Part shown: positions 1-12,100 of the stretch, piece after piece
Position numbering within the stretch: position 1 is the first letter of the stretch
How the letters are laid out: each line of letters opens with the position of its first letter
NCBI RefSeq assembly: GCF_000283155.1
Contig: NW_004454182.1
Coordinates: forward strand, 5,362,292 to 5,426,291
Origin: Ceratotherium simum simum
Lineage: Eukaryota > Chordata > Mammalia > Perissodactyla > Rhinocerotidae
DNA: 64,000 nucleotides
Reading direction: 5' to 3'
Notes under the pieces: generated by a model
Database searches by the model: none
What the model saw: the letters and a program-made list of their open reading frames with translations, nothing else
What the model was told of the DNA's origin: nothing
Made by a program: the position numbers and the translations under genes

Positions 1-44
1 GTATTCAATAAATAAATGATCACATGAATAACCACAATTTTAAA

Positions 45-640
45 AAAGGTATGTATTTGTGACCATGTAGATGGACCTTGAGGGCATTATGCTAAGTGAA
101 ATGAGTCAGACAGAGAAAGACAAATACTGTATGATCTCACTTACATATGAAATCTAAATTTAAAAAACCAAAAACCAAACTCGTAGAAAACATATGAGCT
201 CACTTATATATGGAATCTAAAAAACAAAAAACAAACTCATAGAAAATGAGATCAGATTTGTGGTTACCAGAGGCAAGGGGTGGGGGAGGGGGAATGGGAG
301 GAAGATGGTCAAAGGTACAAACTTCCTGTCATTAGATCAATAAGTCCTGGGGATATGATGTACAACATGATGACTATAGCTAACACTGCTGCACGATATA
401 TAGGAAAGTGTTTAAGGGAGTAGGTCTTAAGAGCTCTCACCATAAGGAAAAAACATTTTTTTCTTTTTGTTTTTTATATCTATATGAGGTGAATGTTAAC
501 TAAACTTATTGCAGTAATTGTTTCACAATATATGTAAGTCAAGTCATTATGCTATACACTTTAAACTTATGCAGTGCTGTATGTCAATTATATCTCAACA
601 AAAGTGGAAAAAGTTAAAAATATATAAAATAAAATAAAAG
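45..640 (+). mobile_element. L1 LINE, 5'-truncated 3' end
   Basis: This matches the typical 3' UTR of laurasiatherian L1 elements: 'GGAATCTAAAAAACAAAAAAC', then a G-rich purine tract near 279-305, then 'GTACAACATGATGACTATAG', then 'GCTGTATGTCAATTATATCTC' followed by an A-rich tail from about 597. Only the 3' part is present and no ORF2 sequence is seen, which is the usual result of truncated target-primed insertion. The element may begin before the window, since its left end lies close to position 1. It contains a local tandem duplication, listed separately. It is certainly L1-type; the subfamily is not determined. Confidence 0.85.
131..246 (+). repeat. Tandem duplication inside the L1 3' UTR
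   Basis: Two adjacent copies of a roughly 60-bp unit start at 131 ('ATGATCTCACTTACATATGA') and 194 ('ATGAGCTCACTTATATATGG'). Both run on through 'AATCTAAA...CAAACTC(G/A)TAGAAAA'. They differ at several positions, so the duplication is not recent. It could be a subfamily trait or private to this copy. Confidence 0.75.
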
Positions 641-693
641 AACCAAATAAATATGCAAACATTAAAAAATCAAAATTAAAAATGGCAGGTAAT

Positions 694-949
694 GGGGCTG
701 GCCCCGTGGCGTGGTTAAGTTTGCCGCATTCCACTTCTATGGCCCGGGTTTCACCGGTTCCGATCCTGGGCGTGGACCTACTCACTGCTCATTAAGCCAT
801 GCTGAGGTGGCGTCCCACATAAAAGAGCTACAACTCTACAACTATGATACACAGCTAATTACTGGGGCTTTAGGGAGGAAAAAGGAAAAGAGGAAGATTG
901 GCAACAGATGCTAACACAGGGCCAATCTTTCTCAAAAAAAAAAAAAAAA
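694..949 (+). mobile_element. Perissodactyl tRNA-derived SINE (ERE-like, older subtype)
   Basis: The head 'GGGGCTGGCCCCGTGGCGTG' is followed by an RNA polymerase III B-box-like 'GGTTCCGATCC', then 'GCTGAGGTGGCGTCCCACAT', 'ACTGGGGCTTTAGGGAGG', the tail module 'GGCAACAGATGCTAACACAGGGCCAATC', and poly(A) at 934-949. This copy carries the 'CTCACTGCTCATTAAGCCATGC' body rather than the 'GACGCACCGCTTCTCCGGCC' body of the other main group. A perfect target duplication was not obvious. It is a non-autonomous element mobilised by L1 and codes for nothing; open frames across it are shadows. Confidence 0.9.
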
Positions 950-1839
950 CTAGAAGGAATTAGAAAAAAAAGGCAAGTAAATAAGTATACAAATGTATAT
1001 GTGTATATATGCATATATGAACAGTTTCTGAATTTAAAAAATCCGAGTAAAATAACCCAAAATAAAGTACATATAGTACTCTGGAAGTGAGGAGGGAGAA
1101 TTTCTGTTTTTAAAGACCTTGTGAACCGCCCCCAAAACATGTCTCTTTCGAGAGGGTGAAGGGGAGAAGTGGAGGATCACATTCACGCTAGCTCCCGTTT
1201 ACCATACACCTCCCGCCCGCTCCCCCCACTGCAGCCCTCACAGGGCTCAGCAAGAAGAAGGCAGGGATCCAAAGGCCTCAGAGAGTGGAGCTCCTGTGGC
1301 CCCATTTGGGCAAGTTCTCTGTACCCTTATTTTCTCATCTAGGAAAAGGGGACTCCAAAATGCCTGCCATCCACGGCTGCTGTTATCAGGCTTTAGAAAT
1401 AGCAACCACCATTTCAGTGTGAATTTCTCTATTATATTGATCAAAATAGTTCTTGCTCTTATGTCTTAAGCTGAGTTGGTGCCATAGGACTGCCCTGTCT
1501 ATGAAGATTGTTTCCTAAACAGAAGTGCCGCTTTCTCTTTGATTCTAGGATGAGAGGTAACCAATGAGTATCAGACATCTTCTGAAGAATCAACCCAGGG
1601 TCTGCTGCAGGAGAGGGGAGCTGGGGGCTCTGAAGTGGAGGACTTTGGGCAGCCTGTACGTCAAAGTGGGGAGAGGAGTGCAAAAAGAAAGACTAGAATG
1701 TGACAGAGACAAAATTAACCTACACTCCAGTACTGCCCAGACTGTACTAAGTAGTGACCCTTGTGCCTGTAAGAGTCTGCTTTGGGGTACCAAGTGTCAC
1801 ACCTGGGTTCAAAACTCTTCAGTGAACTCCATCAGCTGC
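950..1839. other. Non-coding sequence, mostly unassigned
   Basis: An AT-rich first part (950-1100) gives way to moderately GC-rich sequence. Apart from a MIR fragment near 1295-1400 I recognise no repeat or exon. Open frames in this part have no recognisable protein similarity and no splice-site context that I would trust. Confidence 0.5.
1295..1400 (+). mobile_element. MIR SINE fragment
   Basis: 'GGGCAAGTTCTCTGTACCC' followed by 'TTTTCTCATCT' and 'GGAAAAGGGGACTCC' follows the core of the ancient mammalian MIR (GGGCAAGTTACTTAACCTC ... TCAGTTTCCTCATCTGTAAA). The copy is short and diverged. This is a family-level call only. Confidence 0.55.
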
Positions 1840-2130
1840 AGGATGAAATTCAAAGCCTTCAGCATAGTCCAACACATATCTGCACGCATTCTGTCTCCTG
1901 CTTTCTCACTGCCTTTATTGCTCACTGCTCGCTCTCATGAAGCCAATGTCCCAGCCATCCCAAAGTCTTCATACATGGCTGTCCCTGCTGGGTTTCCTCC
2001 TCCAGGCTGACAGACTGAGTCTACTTTCCCCCAGCTATCCCTGTTGTAGCCCTTACTCTGTATTGCTGTCATCCATTTGCCTAATGTTTCTCTTTGAGAA
2101 GAATCTACCCACGTTCTCTAAAGGCTAAGG
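1840..2130 (+). mobile_element. L2 LINE fragment, diverged
   Basis: 'AATTCAAAGCCTTCAGCATAG' followed by 'CACACATATCTGCACGC', C/T-rich sequence and 'CAATGTCCCAGCC' tracks the recalled L2 3' region (AAATCCAAACTCCTCACCATGGCC ... CTCCAGCCACACTGG). The match is patchy. The alternative is unique C/T-rich sequence. Confidence 0.4.
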
Positions 2131-4301
2131 ACTATATCATTTTCCTTTATATTCCCAAGTCATAGTGCGGTGGCTTGCAGGTGCCAACAGTAGAAACAGA
2201 AGCCTTTTTCTTTTCTTAATAAGAAAATGCCACCCAAGAGTGAAGAAAGGTGTAGAATTGGTATATGATAACATAATGTGTGTATTTATGAATTATTATA
2301 ACTCAGACTTTCGTCCTATCTGGTGGTTCAGCCGTAGTTTCCATCTTTAAATTTTAAATATGAAAGTTCATTTTTTTTGGAGAAAAAGCTCAATGCTTAT
2401 AAACATCTAAATTTGAGTTCTTCACTAATCCATTTATCACCTAGGCTCCTGTACTTCCACCTACATTTGAAACCAGGACATATACCTGCTACAGAGTCTA
2501 TGAACCAGCTCATCTATTGCACTTAAAAGTGTTTTTATAGGAAACAACCCAACATAAATAATAAATAGTGAGGTACATTTTACTCGTCCATCATGGTATT
2601 AATTTGCCCTCCAGTTCCTATGTAATGCATCAGGTGCACAAGTCTAGACTCATTTAGATTAGAAATAGCCCAGAGTGTGGATTAGACACATATTTATCAT
2701 CTTGATTTATAAAGGAGCTTGATTTATTAGTAGAACGATACTAATTAAGTGTCTATGCTTTCTTTTTGAGACTCTAATTGTTTTTGGAACAAGCAGAAAT
2801 ATAAGGAAACAAACAGGCAGAGATATTTGAAAGCATTGTCTCTATTGTAAAGACAATGTCCGTTTACATTTTCCTGCAACTTACATATTTAAGGAGGACA
2901 TCCTCATGTTTACAAAAAATTGCATATAGTAGACATTCCTCTAAAACATTTTTGCAGCATTATTTATATGGTTTTGAATCATTTATCCAACAGCTCCTGG
3001 GTGTCTCCAGCCCTCCAAGCTCTGCGCTTGGTTTGCAGGGCTCTCATTGCCAAGGTCTCAATCATTCATAATTTTTAAAAAATTGAAATGGTATAAATAT
3101 TCATACAAGGGAAATGTAAGCATACTATATGCTGCAAAAAAATATTGTTGTTCTTCAGACTTTCTGTAGAAATTATATTATCTCCCTTTACCAGCTAGAA
3201 GCAGAGCAACTCTAACTACATCTTCAAAAAACAAACAAACAAACAAAACCAGAAGCCTTCGGAGTTTAGGTCAATTTTGTCATTAACACTATGTAGAAAA
3301 CTCGGCTAAAAGTAAGTGTAATTCCTTTGGATTAGTTGTGACAATAAAATATATCAATAAAATGAAGGAAATCGTTCCAGTAAATTTACAGTAGGTAAGT
3401 CTAGTAGGAGCAGAAGAATAGGGGAGCTTTTCATTGCAAACTTCTGGCCTAATAAAAAGAAATGCAATAAATAACCTCAAATCTCTGCTTCCACACTATC
3501 ATAAAATGAAATACAAAAAAAAAAATAATAAATTAAGGTTAATGAAAAGAAAAGACTAGTTATAAAGTAGCCAAGGTTTTAGTAGGGTGGCTCCCTGCAT
3601 CTTATCTCATTGCTTTCTTGTCCCTGTAAGTGTTCTTACTTTAAGTTCATACTCTTTAAACATATCAACATATCTTAAATACAGCAACCTACAAGTGAGG
3701 CAGGCTAGCTCTTGATAAGTAAGTAGTTCAGATCACAGTTGTAAATAAGTTTTCCTTTTTTTTCCTTTTAGAGAATGCTGCAAAGCTAACTTAAAAAGTT
3801 TACTAGGAAATAATTTTCAGCATCAACTAGGAGATTCATATAAATATTTAAAAACAAATGGAAAAAAAAACTACCACAAGTACACCAGCAGTAGTCCTGT
3901 CAACCCGTAGTAAATAATATGTCCTTCGGTTGCAATATGAAATAAGAAATCAGAGTTTGGAAAACAGTAAACACTCTTACTACTTTAAAAACTTGACCCA
4001 GATAAGGTTCTTGAAAATCATTTTCAACTCAGACTGTTTCTGCAGCAGTGGTGTATGTTCCTGTGAGGATATAGGATTTGTAATTCCATTTCTGAAATTG
4101 TAGTAGCAGTAAAAATTTTTTTAAATTTAAAGCTTTGGTTCACTGACTTACTCTGTGCCTACCTTATTAGCATCATATTAAAAATTCCAGGTTTGGAGGA
4201 AAGGTTGTCATATATTCAGAGCATTTAACTTCTTTCCTCAGCTCAGTCTAATCTGTACTTTTCCTATAAATTTTCTTATAGAAAAAAAGTGAAATCAAGT
4301 T
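2131..4301. other. Non-coding sequence without recognised gene
   Basis: AT-rich unique-looking DNA. I see a short (CAAA)n tract, several poly(A) runs (3500s, 3860s) and no exon, tRNA or identifiable transposon. Open frames here are short and unlike any protein I know. Confidence 0.5.
3225..3248 (+). repeat. (CAAA)n microsatellite
   Basis: Four or five consecutive CAAA units follow an A-run. Simple sequence only. Confidence 0.85.
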
Positions 4302-4315
4302 AGTAGCAAATATAT
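4302..4315 (+). repeat. Target-site duplication, left copy
   Basis: 'AGTAGCAAATATAT' here is repeated exactly at 4533-4546, on the other side of the SINE. It marks the insertion site. Confidence 0.85.
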
Positions 4316-4532
4316 ATATATATTTTTTAAATAATTTTATTTATTTATTTTTTCCCCCAAAGCCCCAGCAGATAGTTGTATGTCATAGCTGCACATCCTT
4401 CTAGTTGCTGTATGTGGGACGCGGCCTCAACATGGCCGGAGAAGCGGTGCGTTGGTGAGCGCCCAGGATCCGAACCCGGGCCGCCAGCAGCGGAGCGCGC
4501 GCACTTAACCGCTAAGCCACGGGGCCGGCCCC
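4316..4532 (-). mobile_element. Perissodactyl tRNA-derived SINE (ERE-like)
   Basis: The element reads on the minus strand. Its head is the reverse complement of 'GCCACGGGGCCGGCCCC' at 4516-4532. The body carries the CCAGCAGCGGAGCGCGCGC / GGCCGGAGAAGCGGTGCG signature, and the A/T-rich tail lies at about 4316-4355. A perfect 14-bp duplication, AGTAGCAAATATAT, flanks it at 4302-4315 and 4533-4546. This is a full-length, well-preserved L1-mobilised insertion. Confidence 0.95.
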
Positions 4533-4546
4533 AGTAGCAAATATAT

Positions 4547-5009
4547 TTATTTTATAAATATATTGTTATATTGTTCCCCTGAATTAAGAAAAAAATGTGA
4601 GACAGATTTTCTATCTATGGAATACTTTTACATTATATTACTTGGCTTTGCAGAAATTTGTGGAAAGACAATGTTTTTGAACTTGCATAATGTGTAACAC
4701 TTCTAGACAGCAACGAGCCTTGTTGAGGCATCATGTGTAGGTATGTTTGGGGTAAGGTGGGGGCTTTTGGCCAGATCTGTCCCCTCTGGATTGTTAGCCC
4801 GTGACTGCCATTGATGACTAGGGGATCCTCAGTCCTGTCACTATCTATAACAAAGCAACAAAACAATCTGCTTAGAAAGGCTAAATCCACACTTTGGAGT
4901 GTGCATTAAAGGTAATTTACCTTACACTCTGACATTCACTTGTGCAAAGCCTGGGACCTGGAAGACGTCAGAGAGAACTGTAGAATGAATGTTGAATAGA
5001 AGTTCCGGG
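4547..5009. other. Non-coding sequence
   Basis: Unique-looking sequence. The minus-strand open frame around 4633-4890 resembles no protein I know. No repeat recognised. Confidence 0.5.
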
Positions 5010-5190
5010 CAGCACACTAGGCATCTCCTATATGTTTTGGCACTACTGTGGAACAGACCTCTGAGACAGGTCTTGGTTATCCCCATTTTATAGATCAGGT
5101 AACTGAGGCAAAGAGGACTTAAGTGAATTCTCCAAGGACATGCACCACTAATAAGTTGTGGAGTCAGGGCTGAAGTCTAAGTCAACTTTT
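5010..5190 (-). mobile_element. MIR SINE fragment
   Basis: On the plus strand it reads 'TTATCCCCATTTTATAGATC' then 'GGTAACTGAGGCAAAGAGGA', 'CCAAGGACATGCACC' and 'GAGTCAGGGCTGAAGTC'. This is the reverse complement of MIR. The copy is diverged but aligns along most of the element. Confidence 0.8.
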
Positions 5191-6611
5191 CATTAAAGCC
5201 AACACTTGTTTAATTGCATGATACCTACATAAGCATAATTATATACATGCAACTTTTTATAATAGGCAGTGGGGCTCAGACATAAAGTTCCAGTTCCTCT
5301 TGACTAAAATGTGTGTGAGAATTTTTAGTTATAGTGATTGAGGAATTGCCTCTGTTCTCTCCTAGCCCACATTTTTCTACTTGCATGGCCCACATTCTAC
5401 CATATTTTTTTCTTTGCCCTAGTCATTGCAACCGGGTTTGGCTAGGCTGGAATTGTCCTTTCTTGCATTAGAGTTTATAGTATTAACTGCATACGATTGT
5501 CCTTCTTATTTGCTCAATGATGTCCACACTTTAAGCAGGAAGTTCCAATCAAGTGTATTTCTAGGGCCCGTCTCCAATATGCTTTGAAAAGATCTGCCAC
5601 TAATAACCCAGGAATGGCTTCTCTTTAGCTCCTGTCTCTTTCCCTGTGTTTCTGTTTGCCTCTGCGTCCTGCCCCATTATCTGAGAAAAGTCCCCAAAGA
5701 AATAGTGACTTTTACATGCACTCCCAAGTTGGGATTGGGATTGAAAATCGATACCTCCAATCCACTCTTTAAAATATGAATGTCATGATACTTCTCCTAT
5801 ATCACTGTTACATGCCTCTTTCCTTGCAGTAACTCAATGGTTTTGAGCATCTCCATTTCCTTCTCACTGTTTGTTTGCATAAACCATGATGAGAAGTTGT
5901 TCTGAATCTTATAAAGAAAGAAGATTAAGGGAATCATTTCATAGTTGATTTTTCCTAATTCTTTATATTGTTGGAGACTCACATTTTCCACAACCAAAAC
6001 CAATGTTGAATTTGCAGGTTTTAAGGAGAGTAATTCTAAAAGTTGATCAATGCTAGAGCATCTTGAGGAGAATTAATCAGGTCTTAGGGCAAACACAGGG
6101 TGGGTTGGAACCTTGGGGTCTCTGCTTTTAGCCTAGAGAACACCTATTTGCTCCTGGATGCTAAGGCTATTACCAACCCTCCTTAAATTGCATATACCAT
6201 CTCCCCACTGTCTCTGAGTGTGTCCAGTCTTCTCAGGTTTCTTCATGCTCATGATGCTTTCTTAAAAGCATATGCTTGGAGCCTCCACATCAGGGCAGGA
6301 CTAGGGGGAAGTGAAGGAGGCACTCATCTCAGGCACAAAACTTAAGGGGCACCAAAAAAAGTCAGTGATCAAAATAAATGATATTTTAAAGAAATATATT
6401 AAAAATCAACATTAATGTAAAAATCCATAATAAACAAAGCATAAAGATTGAAAATAAACACAGGATCAGTATTACTGAGTTTTCTTTTTCTTCCCTAAGG
6501 CTCCAATATGGCTTTAGAATCACACTACTCCAGATCAATGCAGACCTGGAATCCCATCTCATGGGGGAACAAGGACATAGACTCAGCAGCTGGTTACTTA
6601 GTCCCAGTCCC
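5191..6611. other. Non-coding sequence
   Basis: No exon recognised. The stretch about 6285-6445, from 'CAGGCACAAAACTTAAGGGG' through an A/T-rich segment, reminds me of an old interspersed repeat whose family I cannot name. The rest looks unique. Confidence 0.4.
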
Positions 6612-6835
6612 CTAAATAACAATACTTACTAATATTTACGGGCTTCTTACTATGTACTACCTTACATGTATTATTTCACTTAATACCTGGAGGTAGATAT
6701 TACTATTATCTCTATTCTACAGGTTATGAAACTAAGGCCCAGACCCACTTACTATGTGACAGAGTAGGAGTTCAAACCTCTGCAGCCAGACTCCAGAGGT
6801 CCTGCAGTCAACTACTACCCTATTTTGTACTGACT
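6612..6835 (-). mobile_element. MIR SINE, near full length
   Basis: Reverse-oriented MIR: 'ACTATGTACTACC', 'TACATGTATTATTTCACTTAA', 'TATTATCTCTATTCTACAGG', 'GAAACTAAGGCCC', 'GTAGGAGTTCAAACC' and 'CAGCCAGACTCCAGAGG' appear in the expected order. Confidence 0.8.
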
Positions 6836-9004
6836 CCCCATACAATCGTTCTAAACCTCCTTAAAATCCTGGGCGTATCTCCTGTTTTGTCCTCTTGAAT
6901 GTATTCAACAGCTAATGAGCTACAACTATATTCTTCACAAATGTAACTGGATGGAAACTAGAAAACTGGAGAGAAGTGAAAACATTTCTTAGTGTCAATA
7001 AGAGAGATAGGGGAAGACAAGATTGTTCTCGAACCAGATGATCAGGCTATTTCAACTCATGACCTATTTTTTTATTATATGAGGAATTCATAGTGTTTTG
7101 CTCAATTTTCAGCATCTAGAGTCATATATACAATGCCTATGTCTTTCTGAATCATTAATCTTTTCTAAAGTCAAATGAAACTCCTATCAGGGAAGGGGAT
7201 GCCCCCAGAGTGTGGAGAATAGATACCCATATACATATATAGAGAAAGTGGGGGCACACAGAGATCGTGTTAAGCATGAAAAGAGAGCATAAAGGTTTGC
7301 ATTGGCCCCGCAGAGCAGGGCTGCGCCTCTGCAAAATGCTTTTGTTACCCATTATTACAAAAATGCTACAGGACTCGAGATATTAATACAAAAGCTCTCT
7401 TTGCACGCACATGTCAGTCGTAGAGTTTATTCCCCTAGCACATTCCAATTGTCTTACAATTGGTTTGTTCATTTATTTTCCAATAACCAGAATGCTCTTT
7501 CCACTTCGCAACTATTTCCTAGTAGTGCTGATGTCTGAACCACAGGGAAAATCCTGAATGGTGTGTGTCTGCTATACCGTGCACTAAATTTTCTACCACA
7601 TGGGGCTTTGCAAGTGATAATAGAATAATTCTCTACTTTTATCAAACATGCCCTTTCATTTTGATTTTTCTTTCAGTTTGAACCAGATTTTAGTGTATAT
7701 TTCAGATTTTACTTAAGGAACAAGCAGTGAATATTTCCTGGTTTTAATTAAGCCCTTTCCAGCACGCTCAGGTGCACTCATTCAAAGCTATCCGTCACAT
7801 CCAAGAGGATCAGGAGGAGGGTTTAACATGTGTTGAGTAGTAATCTTGTTGTATTTGTGTTCATCTGTTCATCAAGGGAAAAAAACTAGTCAATTTAAAG
7901 AAACACGGGAGTGGCAATCCTTGTCTTGAAGGCAACTGTTGTATAATTGACCTCCTTTAGCATTTAATTTCTCAAGCCTCTCGGAAGCTTACTTTTGAAC
8001 ATCAAAGGGGCACCTGTGGAAGAAACTGTTCCAGACTGGTGAGTAAACAAATTAGAGTTAATAAGGTCATTAGCTTTTGTGGTAAAAATCTAGACTGAGT
8101 ATTCCTCACTAACAGAGATGTAAACTGTCAGCATATGGGGTTTTTTTAAGCCTTTTAAAATATAATTAGACCTAGAATTTGACAAAATGTTATATATTCT
8201 TTGCCTAATGGCATTTCCTAGGTTTAGATAGGGCTCGGTTTTTAGAATGTGAAAGTGTGTATGAAAATCCCTTCCTAGCCACATATAATCCATGCTGATA
8301 AATGTATTCCCATATGTCCATGAATTATAGAGCTCCGCAGTTCCAGCTACACAGTGAGAATCGTACTTTACCATCCAGCGTGCCAGCTATGTACAAAGTG
8401 CCTGGCTTCTAATTGCCTGTAGCAGAATATCAACAGTGATCTGTTCAAACACATCGAGTAATTCATGAAGATACAGTGCGGGTGGGGGGGATTAATAAAA
8501 GAGTTTGTTTTGCATTAAACCTCAAGACTGGTGAGAAAAAAAAAAGATATGTTAAACAGAGAGGGAAAGCAAATATTTGCTAGCTTTAACAAAGGAGACT
8601 TGCAGGAGTGATTTAGACGGGAAATCTGCAGCTGGGCAAGTACATCCAGTGGTAAACCACCTTCTTACTGTGAAAACTTATTGTACCAGCAGGATATGAG
8701 AAGAGAGAACAACAATGAAAGCAAAAGTTAAAAGTCAAAGAAAAACAGAGCGAGGCAGAGACCATGTGGTGCTCTGTGTTTTCAAACGTGTGTTTGGGAG
8801 CTGTGTAAGGTAACTTAATTATGAATGAAGATTTTCACATGTATATTTACTCTTTTCTTTCTGAAAAGATAACTTCTTAAAGCACCATTGTAGCTTTTCT
8901 TATAATTGGTACAAAATCAGTTTAATACTAAAATTACTCTCCTCTAGACCTGTTTGTTCATCTTCTGTTATCTCTATCAAAAGAAACATGTTTTATTTCC
9001 CATT

Positions 9005-9235
9005 ACGGCTTGCACCAAAACAAAACACACGAATAAATTTAAAAATAAAAATGCTGTAATTATTATTTAAAGCGTTTAGAGAGCCATAATTATTGTGTTG
9101 GGTTAGTTAAACCATTCAGAGATAGTGACAGTGATTTTTAATAATTTTATGCTTATAGGTGATTATGTTACATCATTTTTATTCAGTGTTCAATCGTTTT
9201 TTATATTTATGGAAGCTAAGATAGTCATCACTTTT
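9005..9235. promoter_or_regulatory. Candidate conserved non-coding element / enhancer
   Basis: AT-rich but not simple sequence, with clustered homeodomain-like cores (AATTATTAT, CATAATTATTG, TTTTAATAATTTTATG) and a GATTATGTTACATCA segment. It sits in the repeat-free block. Conservation was not tested, so function is a guess from composition. Confidence 0.25.
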
Positions 9236-10319
9236 AAAGTAATATATTAATAGCTTTGTTGAATAATTTTTTTCTGTGTAGAGGAGGAGTGTTAGCCGTT
9301 GAATTTCCTGTGCTGGTGTCTCTAAGCCATAAAAGTCTAAAAAATAGAAATATCACAATAAGCAGAGGCTGTTGGAGAGCAAACTCAGGGAAGTTTAGCA
9401 AAGCCTCAAGGATTCGAATATAGAGAGTGCCCACATGACTCGTCGGCACGTGGTGGCTTTAGAATTGCTCAGGTCAGAATTTCTTTCTTAGTTGCCAATA
9501 TATGTAGTGATAAATACCCACATGGAACTCAAGCCCATGAGGCTGCCTAGTTACTGAAGTTCATTCTAGGTCTGGGTCAGCAAATGAACCGTTAAGCTTT
9601 TCTACACTAGGGTGGTAAAACCCCAAATCCTCTATTCTTTTCAAGCTTTGCCATCCTTAGGGAGATAAACCCTGAGGACCCATAAAGGCCTTAAATTTAC
9701 CACTTGTAAACAGCCTTATCATTTGATGTGGTACCGACACACCACTTCTGCACAATACAGCAACAGCCTGCGCCGGGCGAAGCCGTGCTGCGCTGGCAAA
9801 AGGGAGAAAATGCTGATGTGCTTCCTTCTGCTGGATTTATGGCCTGAATTTTGGAATATTTCTACCCATGCAATACTGCTGTCATTCTCTCACCTTTGCA
9901 ACTGTCAGAGGGTACCCATGCGATATATCTAAAGAGAAAGAAAGATGTGTGAGAGAGACAATTTTGTAAAAGGATTGAACAAATAACTATGCACAAACGC
10001 AAAGCAAAACCCAACACAATAAAAAAGCCATATTTTTGGTAAGAAAACAAAAAAGGAAATTGCTTCAGTAGCTCTGTGCAAGAAAACAGCCAAGACTTTC
10101 AGGAAATAAGAGTGGTAGAGACGAAAAATCGATCCTGAAAGAGAAAGAAAACTCTTCCTTTTTTTTAAAGAGATGGAGATTTCTCTTTCAATATCCACCT
10201 AATGAAAATTATTATATGGGTCATATTGGCCTCTCCAAGTGCAGACATAGACTTCTGCCAGTCCCTTGTCGAAGACTAAACAATTTCACCACCCCAGAAG
10301 TTTCAAGCATCTGCGAGTT

Positions 10320-10455
10320 TTACCTGAATTAATCGTGGGGCATAAATTAAAAGTAAATCATCAATCCTCATTAATTATCTGTTTAACTGATGTCTGCACT
10401 TTCTTACACTTTAATCTTCATTAACATGTAGGAAAGAGGAAATCCCGGAGGAGGT
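10320..10455. promoter_or_regulatory. Candidate conserved non-coding element / enhancer
   Basis: It contains GGGGCATAAATTAAAAG, AATCATCAATCC, TCATTAATTATCTG and TCTTCATTAACATG within about 110 bp, a spacing typical of homeodomain/PBX-type site clusters. No alignment was available. Confidence 0.25.
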
Positions 10456-12100
10456 GCCACATGTGTTTCTGTGTTGTGCATATGTCTGTCCAGAACACTC
10501 AACAGCTCAGAAAAATAGCTCTCCTCAATGCGAAGCCAATACCACTGGAGCTTTTTCTCTGAATGCTTCAGATTAAATCAAAAGACTCAATTTGAGCAGC
10601 CATAGGCCAAAGCAAGATTCGGCTCTTTACATCCGAGACCCTGGTCCTCCATCACTCGAGCACCTTCTGTAGCACTTGAACTGTGTCCTCTAAGACTCAC
10701 TTTGGATTGCATCCACGCATCCTGGAGGAGCACAACAGCGTCTTCATTCCAGATGTGATTCTCTCACTCTTTGTTACGAGCTGTTCTGAGCAAAAATAAC
10801 TCTTAAGAATGTCATTAGCTTCTTTTAGTTCTTGTTAAATATATAAGCCTTTTATGTGCTGTCTGGTGTATAAAAATTGCTTGCAGTTAGGTTCCCTGAA
10901 ATAGTTTGCTTGTAAAGGGAAAGGTAAATGTGAAGCTCTTTTGAAGAGCCACCAAATGAATTTTATGCAGAAGCTTCCCATTTTGCTTTGTATTATTTCT
11001 CTCCTGAAAGACATACATAGATGCTCTTGGCATGTGTAATTGTAACTCGACGACGAAAGATTTTATTGTACACAGTAACATCCTTAAACATCCAAACCAT
11101 TTTGACTCAGACTATCCCCATGGCTAAACTAGTCTCTAGCTGTAAATTAGAAGCACTGTCTCTTCCTAAACATTTGACTGCTTCACTTCAGTTCTCCTCC
11201 CTTATTCCACATGTCAGTCATTACCAAGCAAGTGTGAAATGCCCCATTGGATCCCGCATATGCAGAAGTAACTTGAAGAGCTAATATGGGGAGAGTATAT
11301 TGCTCAGGCCAGGTGCTATTTCCAAGGGAAATATATCATTACACTTAAAATATCAGTATGTCATAATTGATGTGATTTCACATCAATGAGAGGGTCTTGC
11401 AAAAATCCTAGCAGTATTCTTTAAAGCTTGAAGATACTTTATGCTTACACACACAGCCCAAGAAAGAGATTACTTTTATTATCTGTTCTCAAGCTTTTAA
11501 AATGTTCTGACATGATTAGAGTAATCTTATGAAAATTATTCTGTTGCACTCTGATTAGTTGAGCTAATCTTCCAGAAAGAGCCTCCAACCTTTTCTCTAA
11601 ACATCTTTCTTTTAAAAATGGTAATTAGTAGAAAAATGGTTGCAGTGTATCTTTCATTAGTGACAGAAATGTGAAGACTCAAAATTTCTTATAGCACAGA
11701 ACTGATATCAGAAAACCAGTAAATTTGGAGAAATAGATCAACAAATTCAGAGTCTGTTCTGTCCAGTTTTCTGTGGTGTCAGATTACAGGGCAGGGCCAG
11801 TTTTCAGAACTGTTTTCCAGGGGCAAGGTGAAGATGGAAGTGAGGGGGTAAAGAGGGGCAGGGAGAGCAAAAGGACCAGAAGTAAGAACACATCTCTGAT
11901 TCGGCTGTGAATGTTATCTTATTGACAAACAAGTCTGTGTCCTCAGAAAACGGGATTGTATATTCTCTGCGTGTTCTTCTTCTTCAGCTAATTCTGGAAC
12001 TTGGTTTACCTGTTTCCAAATGTCCTGGGCCCGCCACTTCTAGGGTAAATTGATAAACTGGCATCCGAATGTGTTTCCTTGAAGCAAGCTCTAACTGAGA

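Larger units (their letters stand above)
6836..12100. other. Repeat-poor non-coding block
   Basis: More than 5 kb in which I recognise no LINE, SINE, LTR or DNA transposon, unlike the rest of the window. No exon is supported: the open frames here are short, and their translations match nothing I know. Several sub-stretches are dense in TAATTA-type homeodomain motifs and retain isolated CpGs. Long loss of repeats around conserved non-coding elements is typical of regulatory gene deserts. Applying that here is inference. Confidence 0.5.

Noticed and set aside
1564..2010. 148-codon plus-strand frame
   Set aside because: It overlaps probable L2 sequence, and another frame is open on the opposite strand. 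No recognisable product.
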